Shown: positions 25,429 to 33,263 of the stretch, one piece after another
Numbering within the stretch: the stretch's first letter is position 1
Layout: each line of letters opens with the position of its first letter
Source of the DNA: Prauserella flavalba
GTDB lineage: Bacteria; Actinomycetota; Actinomycetes; Mycobacteriales; Pseudonocardiaceae
DNA length: 64,000 bases
Reading direction: 5' to 3'
Assembly (NCBI RefSeq): GCF_003202235.1
Contig: NZ_MASU01000007.1
Location: 248,001 to 312,000 of the forward strand
Made by a program: the position numbers and the translations under genes
The notes under the pieces: model-generated
The model's database searches: none
What the model saw: only the letters and a program-made list of their open reading frames with translations
What the model was told of the DNA's origin: nothing

Positions 25429-26181
25429 ATGGACGTGACCTCGTGGATCAGCGCGCTCGACGACGCGGGCACCCGGCTGGCGGGCGCGGCGGAACGCACG
25501 GGCCTCGACGCCGAGGTGCCGCCCTGCCCCGGCTGGCGCGTGCGGGACGTCCTGCGGCACACCGGTGGCGTGCACCGCTGGGCGGCGACGTTCGTCGCGA
25601 ACGGCCGCACCGAGCCGCTCCCGCTCGCCAACGCCGAGGACATCGTGGCCGAGCTGCCCGGCGACGCGGAGCTGGTGGCGTGGTTCCGGAAGGGGCACGC
25701 CGCGCTCGTCGCCGCGTTGCGCGCGGCGCCGGTGGACCTGGAGTGCTGGACCTTCCTCAAGGCCGCCTCGCCGCTGGCGCACTGGGCCCGCCGCCAGGCC
25801 CACGAGACGACCGTCCACCGCGTGGACGTGGAGTCGGCGGCGGGCGCGCTCACGCCGGTGGACGCGGGCCTGGCCGCGGACGGCGTCGACGAGCTGCTCG
25901 CCTGCTTCGGCCCGCGCTCGCGGCGGCTGCGCCTCGACCCGCCGCGCACGCTGCACGTCCACGCCACCGACACCGGCGACCACTGGACCGTGCGCATCAG
26001 CACCGAACGCGCGGGGGTGACCCGCGACGAGTCCGGGGACGACGCCGACACCACGGTGCGCGGCCCTGCGGAACGCCTGTACCTCTCGCTGTGGAACCGC
26101 GCGCCGCTGCGGGAACTGGAGGTCACCGGCGACGAGACGGTCGTGCAGAGGTGGCCGGAGATCCACGCGATCCGCTGGTGA
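25429..26181 (+). CDS. maleylpyruvate isomerase family mycothiol-dependent enzyme
   Basis: A 250-residue protein of the mycothiol-dependent isomerase/DinB-like family. It has the four-helix metal-binding N-terminal domain with PPCPGWRVRDVLRHTGGVHRW (residues 31-51) and HETTVHRVDVE starting at 125, which together supply the three expected metal-binding histidines. A smaller C-terminal domain (about 165-250) follows. Most actinobacterial members have no proven substrate; one characterised member isomerises maleylpyruvate. Presence of this family fits a mycothiol-producing actinobacterium. It ends six bases before the converging CoA ligase gene. Confidence 0.85.
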   Translation: MDVTSWISALDDAGTRLAGAAERTGLDAEVPPCPGWRVRDVLRHTGGVHRWAATFVANGRTEPLPLANAEDIVAELPGDAELVAWFRKGHAALVAALRAAPVDLECWTFLKAASPLAHWARRQAHETTVHRVDVESAAGALTPVDAGLAADGVDELLACFGPRSRRLRLDPPRTLHVHATDTGDHWTVRISTERAGVTRDESGDDADTTVRGPAERLYLSLWNRAPLRELEVTGDETVVQRWPEIHAIRW

Positions 26182-26187
26182 GAAGCC

Positions 26188-27738
26188 TCAGCCGCGCTCC
26201 TTGAGCACACGGCGCAGGATCTTGCCCGTCGGCGACTTCGGGATGCTGTCGACGAACTCGAGCGCGCGCACCTTCTTGTACGGGGCGACCCGCTCGGCGA
26301 CCCACGCGAGCACGTCACCGGCCTCCACGCCGGGGCGTGGCACGACGAACGCCTTCGGCGCCTCGCCGCCCTCCGCGTGCGGCACGCCGATCACAGCGGC
26401 GTCGAGCACGCCGGGATGGCTCAGCAGCACGGCTTCCAGTTCCGCCGGCGCCACCTGGTAGCCCTTGTACTTGATGAGCTCCTTGAGGCGGTCGACGATC
26501 CAGAACACGCCGTGGTCGTCGACCCGGGCGATGTCGCCGGTGTGCAGCCAGCCGCCGGTGATCGTGCTCGCGGTGGCCCCGGGGTTGTCGAGATAGCCGA
26601 GCATCACCTGCGGTCCCCGCACCAGCAGCTCGCCGTCCTCGCCGGGTGCGACGTCGGTGTCGGTGCCCGGGTGCACGAGCCGGGCCTCGGTGTTCGGCGA
26701 CAGCCTGCCGACGCTGCCCGCCGGGGTGGTGGCGAAGGCGTCGTCGTACACCTGGTGGGTGCCGGGGCTCGCCTCGGTCATGCCGTAGCCCTGGCGGATG
26801 CGGCAGCCGAGGCGTCGCTCGGCGCGCTCGGTGACCTCCACGTCGAGCGGGGCGGCGCCGCAGAACGCGTACCGCAGCGCGGAGAGGTCGTAGCGCTCCA
26901 CGTCCGGCGCGTTCGCCAGCGCCAGCACCATCGGCGGCGCGAAGTAGGCGCGGGTGACGTGGTGCTCGGCGAGCGCGGCCAGGTAGGCGCCGGGCTCGAA
27001 CCGGGGCAGGGTCAGCACGGTCGCGCCACCGAGCAGCCCGGAGTGCAGGATGATCGTGAAGCCGTAGATGTGGAAGAACGGCAGCACGGCGGCCTGTACG
27101 TCGTCCGGCCCGACCCGCCAGCCCGCCCGCGTCTGCACCAGGTTCGCGACCAGGTTGCGGTGGGTCAGGCGCACGCCCTTGGCCGCGCCGGTGGTGCCGC
27201 TGGAGAACGGCAGCACGGCCACGGCCGTCGCCGGATCGAGGTCTGGTCGCGGTGCGGGGTGGCCCGCGGCGAGCAGCTCCGCGAAGGGGCGGGCCCGGTC
27301 GTGCTCGCCGAGGACGTAGACGTGCTCGATGCCGTGCTCTCGGGCGACGTCGGCGGCCTTGTCCGCGACGGCCTCCGCCGTCACGAGCACCTTCGCGCGC
27401 GAGGCGCGCAGCTGCTTGCCGATCTCGCCTGCCGTGAGCACCGGGTTCATCGGCGTCACCGCCGCGCCCGCGCCGAGCGCGGCGTGCACCGCGAGCGCGT
27501 AGCGCGGCTGGTTGTGGCTGAGCAGGCCGACCACGTCGCCGGGGCCCACGCCGAGGGCGGCGAGCCCGCCCGCGCCCGCCGAGGCGCCCTCGGCCAGCTC
27601 GGCGTAGGTGAGCGTCTCCCCCGTCACGCCGTCGACGAGAGCGGGCTTGCCGCCGTGGCGCGCCGCCGTGCCGAGCACCAGCTCGGTGAGCGTGCCGCCG
27701 GGGATCTCCACATCGGGAAGGGGACTGCGGTAGATCAA
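26188..27738 (-). CDS. AMP-dependent CoA ligase (4-coumarate-CoA ligase-like)
   Basis: Predicted acyl- or aryl-CoA ligase of the adenylate-forming superfamily, 516 residues. The phosphate-binding loop SSGTTGAAKG lies at 179-188, the aromatic motif GYGMTEASPG near 315, and the GWLHTGDIA core near 393. The C-terminal catalytic lysine is in SPTGKILRR near 509. The overall pattern is closest to plant-type 4-coumarate-CoA ligases, so a phenylpropanoid or medium-chain acid is plausible. It is the last gene of the SDR-amidohydrolase-MaoC operon, after a block of four 21-bp repeats. Confidence 0.85.
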   Translation of the reverse strand: MIYRSPLPDVEIPGGTLTELVLGTAARHGGKPALVDGVTGETLTYAELAEGASAGAGGLAALGVGPGDVVGLLSHNQPRYALAVHAALGAGAAVTPMNPVLTAGEIGKQLRASRAKVLVTAEAVADKAADVAREHGIEHVYVLGEHDRARPFAELLAAGHPAPRPDLDPATAVAVLPFSSGTTGAAKGVRLTHRNLVANLVQTRAGWRVGPDDVQAAVLPFFHIYGFTIILHSGLLGGATVLTLPRFEPGAYLAALAEHHVTRAYFAPPMVLALANAPDVERYDLSALRYAFCGAAPLDVEVTERAERRLGCRIRQGYGMTEASPGTHQVYDDAFATTPAGSVGRLSPNTEARLVHPGTDTDVAPGEDGELLVRGPQVMLGYLDNPGATASTITGGWLHTGDIARVDDHGVFWIVDRLKELIKYKGYQVAPAELEAVLLSHPGVLDAAVIGVPHAEGGEAPKAFVVPRPGVEAGDVLAWVAERVAPYKKVRALEFVDSIPKSPTGKILRRVLKERG

Positions 27739-27763
27739 GGTGACTCCTCGTCGAGCCGGGGTT

Positions 27764-27847
27764 GTCGGGAACGCACGACTCGCGGTCGGGAACGCACGAC
27801 TCGCGGTCGGGAACGCACGACTCGCGGTCGGGGACGCACGACTCGCG
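27764..27847 (-). repeat. four tandem copies of a 21-bp repeat (locus A)
   Basis: Four head-to-tail 21-bp units at 27764, 27785, 27806 and 27827. On the minus strand each reads CGCGAGTCGTGC then GTTCCCGAC. Three copies are identical, and the copy nearest MaoC differs by one base. In transcription direction the first unit begins six bases after the MaoC stop codon, and the block fills the space before the CoA ligase start. A related block lies at 52386-52469. Confidence 0.9.
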
Positions 27848-27853
27848 GGGTGA

Positions 27854-28318
27854 TCAGGCGTAGAAGCGGAACACCGGCTGGGCCACGCACGCGGGCTTGT
27901 CGCCGTTCTCGATCTCCACCACGACGTCGACGGTCAGCTGCAGGCCGTTGCCGGCCACCTCCTCGACCTCGGCGAGCTTCGCGGCGAGCCGCACGCGCGA
28001 GCCCGCGCGCACGGGCGAGGGGAAGCGGACCTTGTTGAGCCCGTAGTTGACCTTCGTGGTCACGCCCTCCACCTCGAGCAGATCTGTCCACAGTGGAATG
28101 ATCAGGGAGAGAGTGAGGTACCCGTGCGCGATCGTGCCGCCGAACGGACCGTCCTTGGCCTTCTCCTGATCGACGTGGATCCACTGGTGGTCGCCGGTCG
28201 CGTCGGCGAACGTGTCGATCCGATCCTGGCCGACCTCGATCCAGTCGCTGACGCCCAGCTCGGTGCCCGCCAGCTTGGCGACCTCGTCGAACGTGACCCG
28301 CAGAGTCTTCGCGGTCAT
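27854..28318 (-). CDS. MaoC family (R)-specific enoyl-CoA hydratase-like protein
   Basis: A 154-residue hotdog-fold hydratase. The catalytic pair expected in this family is seen as ATGDHQWIHVD (residues 40-50), with Asp43 and His48, and the overhang segment GPFGGTIAHGYLTLSL follows. It would hydrate a trans-2-enoyl-CoA to the (R)-3-hydroxy form. The start at 28318 is supported by GGAGG upstream. It overlaps the amidohydrolase stop by four bases, so translation is coupled. Confidence 0.88.
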   Translation of the reverse strand: MTAKTLRVTFDEVAKLAGTELGVSDWIEVGQDRIDTFADATGDHQWIHVDQEKAKDGPFGGTIAHGYLTLSLIIPLWTDLLEVEGVTTKVNYGLNKVRFPSPVRAGSRVRLAAKLAEVEEVAGNGLQLTVDVVVEIENGDKPACVAQPVFRFYA

Positions 28319-29187
28319 GGTGCCTCCTCCAGGCCGAGCGCGCGCACGGCGTTGTCCTTGAGAATCTTGGGCCGCACGTGCGGCTTGATGTCGAGCTTGC
28401 CGAAATCGGCCAGCCACCGGTCCGGCGTGATGAGCGGGTAGTCGGAGCCGAAGAGCACCTTGTCCTGCAGCAGGCTGTTGGCGTAGCGGACGAGCTGCGG
28501 CGGGAAGTACTTCGGCGACCAGCCGGACAGGTCGATGTAGACATTCGGCTTGTGCGTGGCGACGGCCAGCGCCTCGTCCTGCCACGGGAACGAGGGGTGG
28601 GCCATGATGATCGTCAGGTCGGGGAACTCCACGGCCACCTCGTCGAGCAGCATCGGGTTCGACAGCCCGAGCTTCACCCCTCCCCCGCCGCGCATCCCGG
28701 CGCCGATGCCCGTCTGTCCTGTATGGAACAACGCGGGCACACCGAGCTCCTGCGCCACCTCCAGCAGCGGGTGGGCGCTGCCGTCGTTGGGCGCGAAGTC
28801 CTGGAGGCTGGGGTGGAACTTGATGCCGCGCATCCCGTGCCCGGTCACCAGCTCGCGGAACCGCCGCGCGCCCGCCGCGCCCTTCGCCGGGTCGACGCTC
28901 GCGAACGGGATGAGCACGTCCGCGTGCTCGGCCGCGGCACGGGCGATCTCCTCGTTCGACAGCGGCGGGTGGCCGGTTGCGGCCTCGATGTCGACGGTGA
29001 AGACGACGGCGCCGAGGTTGCGTTCGCGGTAGTGCGCGGCGATCTCCGGCAGGGTCGGCGCCCGGTGGTCGGCCGAGAAGTACTTGGCCGAGGCCTCCAG
29101 GAAGTCGTCCGGCAGGGAGAGGTGCCCGTGCACGTCGGTCTCCACGTGCACGTGGACGTCGATCGCGTCGAGTTTCGTGTGGTCCAT
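28315..29187 (-). CDS. amidohydrolase 2 family protein (ACMSD-like)
   Basis: A 290-residue TIM-barrel metal enzyme of the amidohydrolase 2 group, which contains non-oxidative decarboxylases (ACMSD, gamma-resorcylate decarboxylase) and some lactone hydrolases. Visible ligands are the opening HVH in AIDVHVHVE, His in MRGIKFHPSLQDF, His in TIIMAHPSFPW, and the aspartate in FGSDYPLITPDRW. The substrate is unknown. ATG at 29187 is used; a GTG three codons earlier, inside the same AGGGTGAGC context, is an alternative. It sits between the SDR and MaoC genes in one operon. Confidence 0.82.
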   Translation of the reverse strand: MDHTKLDAIDVHVHVETDVHGHLSLPDDFLEASAKYFSADHRAPTLPEIAAHYRERNLGAVVFTVDIEAATGHPPLSNEEIARAAAEHADVLIPFASVDPAKGAAGARRFRELVTGHGMRGIKFHPSLQDFAPNDGSAHPLLEVAQELGVPALFHTGQTGIGAGMRGGGGVKLGLSNPMLLDEVAVEFPDLTIIMAHPSFPWQDEALAVATHKPNVYIDLSGWSPKYFPPQLVRYANSLLQDKVLFGSDYPLITPDRWLADFGKLDIKPHVRPKILKDNAVRALGLEEAP

Positions 29188-29201
29188 GCTGCTCACCCTG
29201 C

Positions 29202-30110
29202 TCACTCCTGGGGCGGTTCGGGCAGTTTCTCGCCGACGCTCTGCGGTTCGGCGCCGACCGTGGTGGGCCACGCCAGCGCGATCGCGTCGGCGCTCCAGCC
29301 GCCCTCGGCGTAGGCCGAGGTCACCTGCTGCGGATGTGACCACAACGAGAGCCGGTCGCCGCCGATACCGATGCACTGGCCGGTGACGTCCTTCGCCGCG
29401 TCGGAGGCGAGGAACGCGACGAGCCCCGCGGCGTCCTCAGGGCTGCCGAAGGCGAGCGCCTGCCGGGCGAAGCGCGGCATCGGCTCCCCGGCGCGCATCG
29501 CGTCGACGTAGCCCTTGAGCGCGGGGATCGTCTCGGTCATGGCGGTGGCGGCGACGGGGATGACCGCGTTGACGGTGATCCCGGCGCGCGCGAGTTCCAT
29601 CGACCACGTCCTGGCGAACGCGGCGATGCCGGCCTTGGCGGCGGAGTAGTTGGTCTGGCCGAAGTTGCCGCGCTGGCCCGCGGGCGAGCCGACGAGCACC
29701 AGCCGCCCGCCCTCGCCCTGCTCGCGCATGCGCCGCACGGCCGCCCGCGCGCACGTGAAGGTGCCGCGCAGGTGGACGTCGATCACCGTGTCGAAGTCGT
29801 CGTCCGACATCTTCCAGAGCACCTTGTCCCGCAGCACGCCCGCGTTCGTGACGAGGACGTCCAGCCTGCCGAACTCCGAGACCGCGCGCGACACCAGCGC
29901 CTCGGCGGCCTCGGTGCCGCCGACGGCGGCGACCTCGGCCACGGCCGTGCCGCCCGCCTCGGTGATCTCCTTGACGGCGGCCTCGGCGGTCGCCGCGTCC
30001 ACGTCGTTGACCACGACGCGCGCGCCCGACGTGGCGAGCTCCTTGGCGTAGGCGAGACCGAGCCCGCGACCACTGCCGGTCACGATCGCGACCTTCCCGG
30101 TCAGGTCCAT
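29202..30110 (-). CDS. SDR family oxidoreductase (3-oxoacyl reductase / HSD17B4-like)
   Basis: A 302-residue short-chain dehydrogenase. The NAD(P)-binding motif TGSGRGLG is at 11-18, NAG at about 90, and the catalytic Ser-Tyr-Lys set is in VGSPAGQRGNFGQTNYSAAKAG (about 140-162). The fold is followed by a C-terminal extension of about 45 residues, seen in peroxisomal multifunctional-enzyme-like SDRs. It probably oxidises or reduces a 3-hydroxyacyl-CoA made by the adjacent MaoC protein. AAGGAGGCG precedes the ATG. First gene of the operon, divergent from MarR. Confidence 0.88.
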   Translation of the reverse strand: MDLTGKVAIVTGSGRGLGLAYAKELATSGARVVVNDVDAATAEAAVKEITEAGGTAVAEVAAVGGTEAAEALVSRAVSEFGRLDVLVTNAGVLRDKVLWKMSDDDFDTVIDVHLRGTFTCARAAVRRMREQGEGGRLVLVGSPAGQRGNFGQTNYSAAKAGIAAFARTWSMELARAGITVNAVIPVAATAMTETIPALKGYVDAMRAGEPMPRFARQALAFGSPEDAAGLVAFLASDAAKDVTGQCIGIGGDRLSLWSHPQQVTSAYAEGGWSADAIALAWPTTVGAEPQSVGEKLPEPPQE

Positions 30111-30159
30111 CGTTGACGCCTCCTTGATGTCAGGTTTCCTGATATAAAGATGTACTCAT

Positions 30160-30184
30160 CAACCGTTACAGTTGTCAACGGTTG
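30160..30184. promoter_or_regulatory. candidate MarR operator in the SDR/MarR divergent promoter
   Basis: CAACCGTT (30160-30167) and AACGGTTG (30177-30184) form a perfect 8-bp inverted repeat with a nine-base spacer. This size fits a MarR dimer site. A second overlapping repeat, CAGTTG (30169-30174) with CAACTG (30192-30197), lies beside it. The region is unusually AT-rich for this genome and contains TATAAA at 30143-30148. Confidence 0.5.
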
Positions 30185-30211
30185 TCTTTGTCAACTGATC
30201 GGGAGCAGGAG

Positions 30212-30637
30212 ATGACGCAGGAACCTCCGCCCGTCCCGTCGGGCCGGGTCGGCTACCTGCTCGCGCGCGCGGGCGGCCGGGCGATCCGCAACCTCAACCG
30301 CGCGTTGGAGCCGTATGGCCTGCGGAGCAGGCACTACACGGTGCTGTCGGCCTCGGCCGAGCACGGCGGCCTCTCCCAGCGCGAGCTGGGGTTGGTGCTC
30401 GGGGTCGACCCGAGCGCGGTGGTCGCGCTCGTCGACGACCTGCAGCGGGAGGGACTCGTGCGGCGCGACCCGCACCCGGAGGACCGGCGCACCCGCCTCG
30501 TCGTGGTCACCGACGAGGGCGCCCGGACGCTCGCGGAGACACGGAAGCTCGCCCGCGGCGTGGACGACGAGCTGCTCGCGGACCTCGACGCGGCCGAGAA
30601 ACGCACCCTGGAGGAGCTACTGCTGCGCCTGCGCTGA
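30212..30637 (+). CDS. MarR family transcriptional regulator
   Basis: A 141-residue winged-helix regulator. The DNA-binding core is LSQRELGLVLGVDPSAVVALVDDLQREGLVRR, followed by the wing with HPEDRRTRLVVVTDEG, both diagnostic of MarR. The start at 30212 is preferred over an upstream one because GGGAGCAGG lies just before it. It is divergent from the four-gene CoA catabolic operon, with inverted repeats between, so it is the likely repressor, released by a pathway ligand such as an aromatic acid or its CoA ester. Its 3' end overlaps polX by 21 bases. Confidence 0.88.
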   Translation: MTQEPPPVPSGRVGYLLARAGGRAIRNLNRALEPYGLRSRHYTVLSASAEHGGLSQRELGLVLGVDPSAVVALVDDLQREGLVRRDPHPEDRRTRLVVVTDEGARTLAETRKLARGVDDELLADLDAAEKRTLEELLLRLR

Positions 30638-32347
30638 GCCGAGGAACGCCCGGAGCCGCTCCAGCGGCCAGGTGTTGATCACGTCGTCCCTCGTCAGCCA
30701 GCCGCGCTGCGCGGTGCCGGCGCCGTAGCGCACGAACCCGAGGTGGTGCACCGCGTGAGCGTCGCTGTTGATCGCGAACCGCACCCCGAACCGCTTGGCG
30801 AGGAGGATGTCCTCGTCCCGCAGGTCGAGCCGGTCGGGCGCCGAGTTGATCTCCAGCGCGGTGCCGGTGCGGGCGCACGCCCGGAACACCTCGGCGAGGT
30901 CGACGTCGACGGGCCCGCGCCTGCCGATGAGGCGCGTGGTGGGGTGGCCGATGACGTGCACGCACGGGTTCTCGGCCGCCCGCACCAGCCGCCGCGTGAC
31001 CGTCGCGCGGTCCTGCGTGAAGTGGGAGTGGATCGAGGCCACGCAGACGTCGAAGCCGCGCAGGAACGACTCCGGCCAGTCCACCTCGCCGTCGGGACCG
31101 ATGTTCAGCTCGGTGCCGTGCAGCAGGCGCATCCCCGCGACCGTGCCGTCGAGCTCCCGCACCCGCTCGCGCTGGGCGAGGATCTTCTCGTCCGACATGC
31201 GCTGCATGGCCATGTCCGGCGCGTGGTCGGTGATCGCGTAGTAGGCGTAGCCGCGCGCGGCTGCCGCCCGCACCATGTCCTCCAGCGAGGCGACGCCGTC
31301 GGTGAGGTCGGTGTGGGTGTGCAGGTCGCCGAGCAGGTGCGCCTCGGTCACCAGCTCCGGCAGCTCGCCGCGCTGGGCGGCCTCGATCTCGCCCCGGTCC
31401 TCGCGCAGCGTGGGCGGGATCCACGGCAGGCCGAGCCGGTCGTAGACCTCGTCCTCGGTCTCCGACACGATCAGCTCGCCGGAGGCGGCGTCGAAGAGGC
31501 CGTACTCGGAGAGCTTGAGCCCGGCGTGCACAGCCAGCACGCGGGTGCGCACGTTGTGCGCCTGCGAACCGGTGAAGTACTGCAGTGCCGCGCCCCAGGC
31601 GCCCGGCGGCACCACGCGCAGGTCGACCTGCAGGCCCTCGGCGGTGCGGATGGAGGTCTTCTTCTCCCCCGCCACGATCACCTCGGCCACCAGCGGCAGC
31701 TCCCGGAACGCGCGCATCAGGGGCGCCGAGTCGGCGGCGGCGGCGAGGATGTCGACGTCGCCGATGGTCTCCCGGAACCGGCGCAGCGACCCGGCGTGCT
31801 CGCACCGCTCGCAGCCCGGCACGGCCGAGAGCACGGCGACGATCTCGTCGGCGACCGCGAGCGCGGCGTCGAGCAGCACCCGGCCGCCCGACTGCCGCAG
31901 CAGCTCCACGCCGCGCAGGATGTTCTCCTCGGTGCGCGGCCCGAACCCCTTGAGCCCGCGCAGCCGCTCGGCGTGGATCGCGGCGACGAGCTCGTCGACC
32001 GAGGCGATCCCGAGGTCGTGGTAGAGCGCGGCGGCCTTCTTCGGGCCGAGCGTGGGGATGGCGACGAGCCTGCGCACGCCGTCGGGGATCTTCGCCCTCA
32101 CCTCCTCGACGGCGCGCACGCTGCCGGTGGCGAAGTACTCGGCGACCTTGTCGGCGATGGACCTGCCGACCCCGGGGATGGCCCGCAGCGCCTTCACGTC
32201 GAGCGTCGACACGTCCTCGTGGTGCCCGCCGATCGCGCGCGCGGCCTTCTCGTACGAACGCACCTTGAACGCGTCGCCGCCGGTGATGGAGAGGAGGTCG
32301 GCGTACTCCTGGAACAGGTCTTCGACCTCGTCGTTCGGCCGAGCCAT
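30617..32347 (-). CDS. polX: DNA polymerase/3'-5' exonuclease PolX (family X with PHP domain)
   Basis: A 576-residue family X polymerase used in base-excision or break repair. The N-terminal part holds helix-hairpin-helix motifs (LRAIPGVGRSIADKVAEY near residue 58). The nucleotidyltransferase site is near 185-235, with GSLRRFRETIGDVDIL supplying the first metal-binding aspartates and QVDLRVV the third. The PHP phosphoesterase domain begins near residue 330 with GDLHTHTDLTDG and supplies the exonuclease or end-processing activity. The length is the usual one for bacterial PolX. It stands alone on its strand. Confidence 0.93.
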   Translation of the reverse strand: MARPNDEVEDLFQEYADLLSITGGDAFKVRSYEKAARAIGGHHEDVSTLDVKALRAIPGVGRSIADKVAEYFATGSVRAVEEVRAKIPDGVRRLVAIPTLGPKKAAALYHDLGIASVDELVAAIHAERLRGLKGFGPRTEENILRGVELLRQSGGRVLLDAALAVADEIVAVLSAVPGCERCEHAGSLRRFRETIGDVDILAAAADSAPLMRAFRELPLVAEVIVAGEKKTSIRTAEGLQVDLRVVPPGAWGAALQYFTGSQAHNVRTRVLAVHAGLKLSEYGLFDAASGELIVSETEDEVYDRLGLPWIPPTLREDRGEIEAAQRGELPELVTEAHLLGDLHTHTDLTDGVASLEDMVRAAAARGYAYYAITDHAPDMAMQRMSDEKILAQRERVRELDGTVAGMRLLHGTELNIGPDGEVDWPESFLRGFDVCVASIHSHFTQDRATVTRRLVRAAENPCVHVIGHPTTRLIGRRGPVDVDLAEVFRACARTGTALEINSAPDRLDLRDEDILLAKRFGVRFAINSDAHAVHHLGFVRYGAGTAQRGWLTRDDVINTWPLERLRAFLGSAQAQQ

Positions 32348-32380
32348 GCGCCCCAGCCTACCGACCCGGTCCGCAGCGTT

Positions 32381-32417
32381 CCCGCCCGCAGTGAAGGCCA
32401 CCTTCACCGCGGGCGGG
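32381..32417. repeat. half-length palindrome (GTGAAGG type) with extended stem
   Basis: CCCGCCCGCAGTGAAGG at 32381-32397 pairs with CCTTCACCGCGGGCGGG at 32401-32417 around CCA, with one mismatch. It begins eight bases beyond the stop of the minus-strand quinone reductase, so it is placed to terminate that gene. It also lies upstream of polX. Confidence 0.75.
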
Positions 32418-32424
32418 CGGGGGT

Positions 32425-33192
32425 TCAGGCGTAGTGAACGCCGATGCCGCCCCGGCCGGGCGCGAACCTCGGCCGCAGCACGAGGTCGTCGTCGTAGTCC
32501 CCGCCGTCCTGATAGCGGAACGGCACCGGCTCTGCGGTGGGCAGCCCGGCGAGCCTGGCCCGCAGGCGCTCGGCGGCGACGGCGAAGTCGGCGGGCGTGG
32601 CGCGGTCGGCGCCGTACACGGCGAGCGGAGGCAGCACCTCCATGCCCGTGTACCAGAAGATGCCGTGCTGGATGGGAAACAGCACGTCGTTCAGCTCGCC
32701 GTGGATGCCGCGCGGGCCGAACGACGCCTCCCGCGCACCGATCGTGGTGACCAGCAGCGCCCGCTTGCCGCGCAGCCCGCCGTCGCCGTAGCGCAGGGTC
32801 CGGCCGGTCACGGGGTCCTTCACGCCGAAGGCGAAGCCGTTGAGGAAGACCCGGTCGAACCAGCCCTTGAGGATGGCGGGCATGCCCATCCACCACAGGG
32901 GGAACTGCACGACGAGCGCGTCGGCCCAGCGCAGCTTCTCCTGCTCGGCGGCGATGTCGGCGCTGAGCGTCCCGCCGGTGTAGGCGCGCTGGGCGGCCTC
33001 CCCGACGAGCAGCCGCTCGCCGGTGTCGTCGCCGAAGTCGCCCGCGCCCACCACCGGGTCCCATTTCATGGCGTAGAGGTCGGAGACGGATACCTCGTGG
33101 CCGAGGCCGGTGAGCCCGCGCACGCCCTCGTCCTTGAGCGCGACGGTCAGCGAGCGCTGGTCCGGATGAGCCACAACCCACAAAACGTTCAT
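32425..33192 (-). CDS. NAD(P)H dehydrogenase (quinone), flavodoxin-like fold
   Basis: A 255-residue flavin reductase of the NQO/modulator-of-drug-activity group. The opening MNVLWVVAHPDQRSLTVAL and the WADALVVQFPLWWMGMPAILKGWFDRVF segment are diagnostic; the latter contributes to FAD/FMN binding and dimer contacts. It would reduce quinones by two electrons and so limit redox cycling. GAGGAC lies before the ATG. It is divergent from a GlxA-type regulator with 71 bp between them, which may control it. Confidence 0.88.
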   Translation of the reverse strand: MNVLWVVAHPDQRSLTVALKDEGVRGLTGLGHEVSVSDLYAMKWDPVVGAGDFGDDTGERLLVGEAAQRAYTGGTLSADIAAEQEKLRWADALVVQFPLWWMGMPAILKGWFDRVFLNGFAFGVKDPVTGRTLRYGDGGLRGKRALLVTTIGAREASFGPRGIHGELNDVLFPIQHGIFWYTGMEVLPPLAVYGADRATPADFAVAAERLRARLAGLPTAEPVPFRYQDGGDYDDDLVLRPRFAPGRGGIGVHYA

Positions 33193-33263
33193 GTCCTCGA
33201 TGGTCGGCGGGTGGGACGGTCGCGACGAGTGGCCCGATGGCCAACATGTGCAAGAATCGGGCC

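Noticed and set aside
23253-26318. 1021-codon minus-strand frame across the AraC and mycothiol-isomerase region
   Set aside because: It is antisense to two well-supported plus-strand genes and shows no protein-family pattern of its own.
27764-27847. CRISPR array
   Set aside because: Units are contiguous 21-mers with no spacers, and no cas genes are present. The same applies to 52386-52469.
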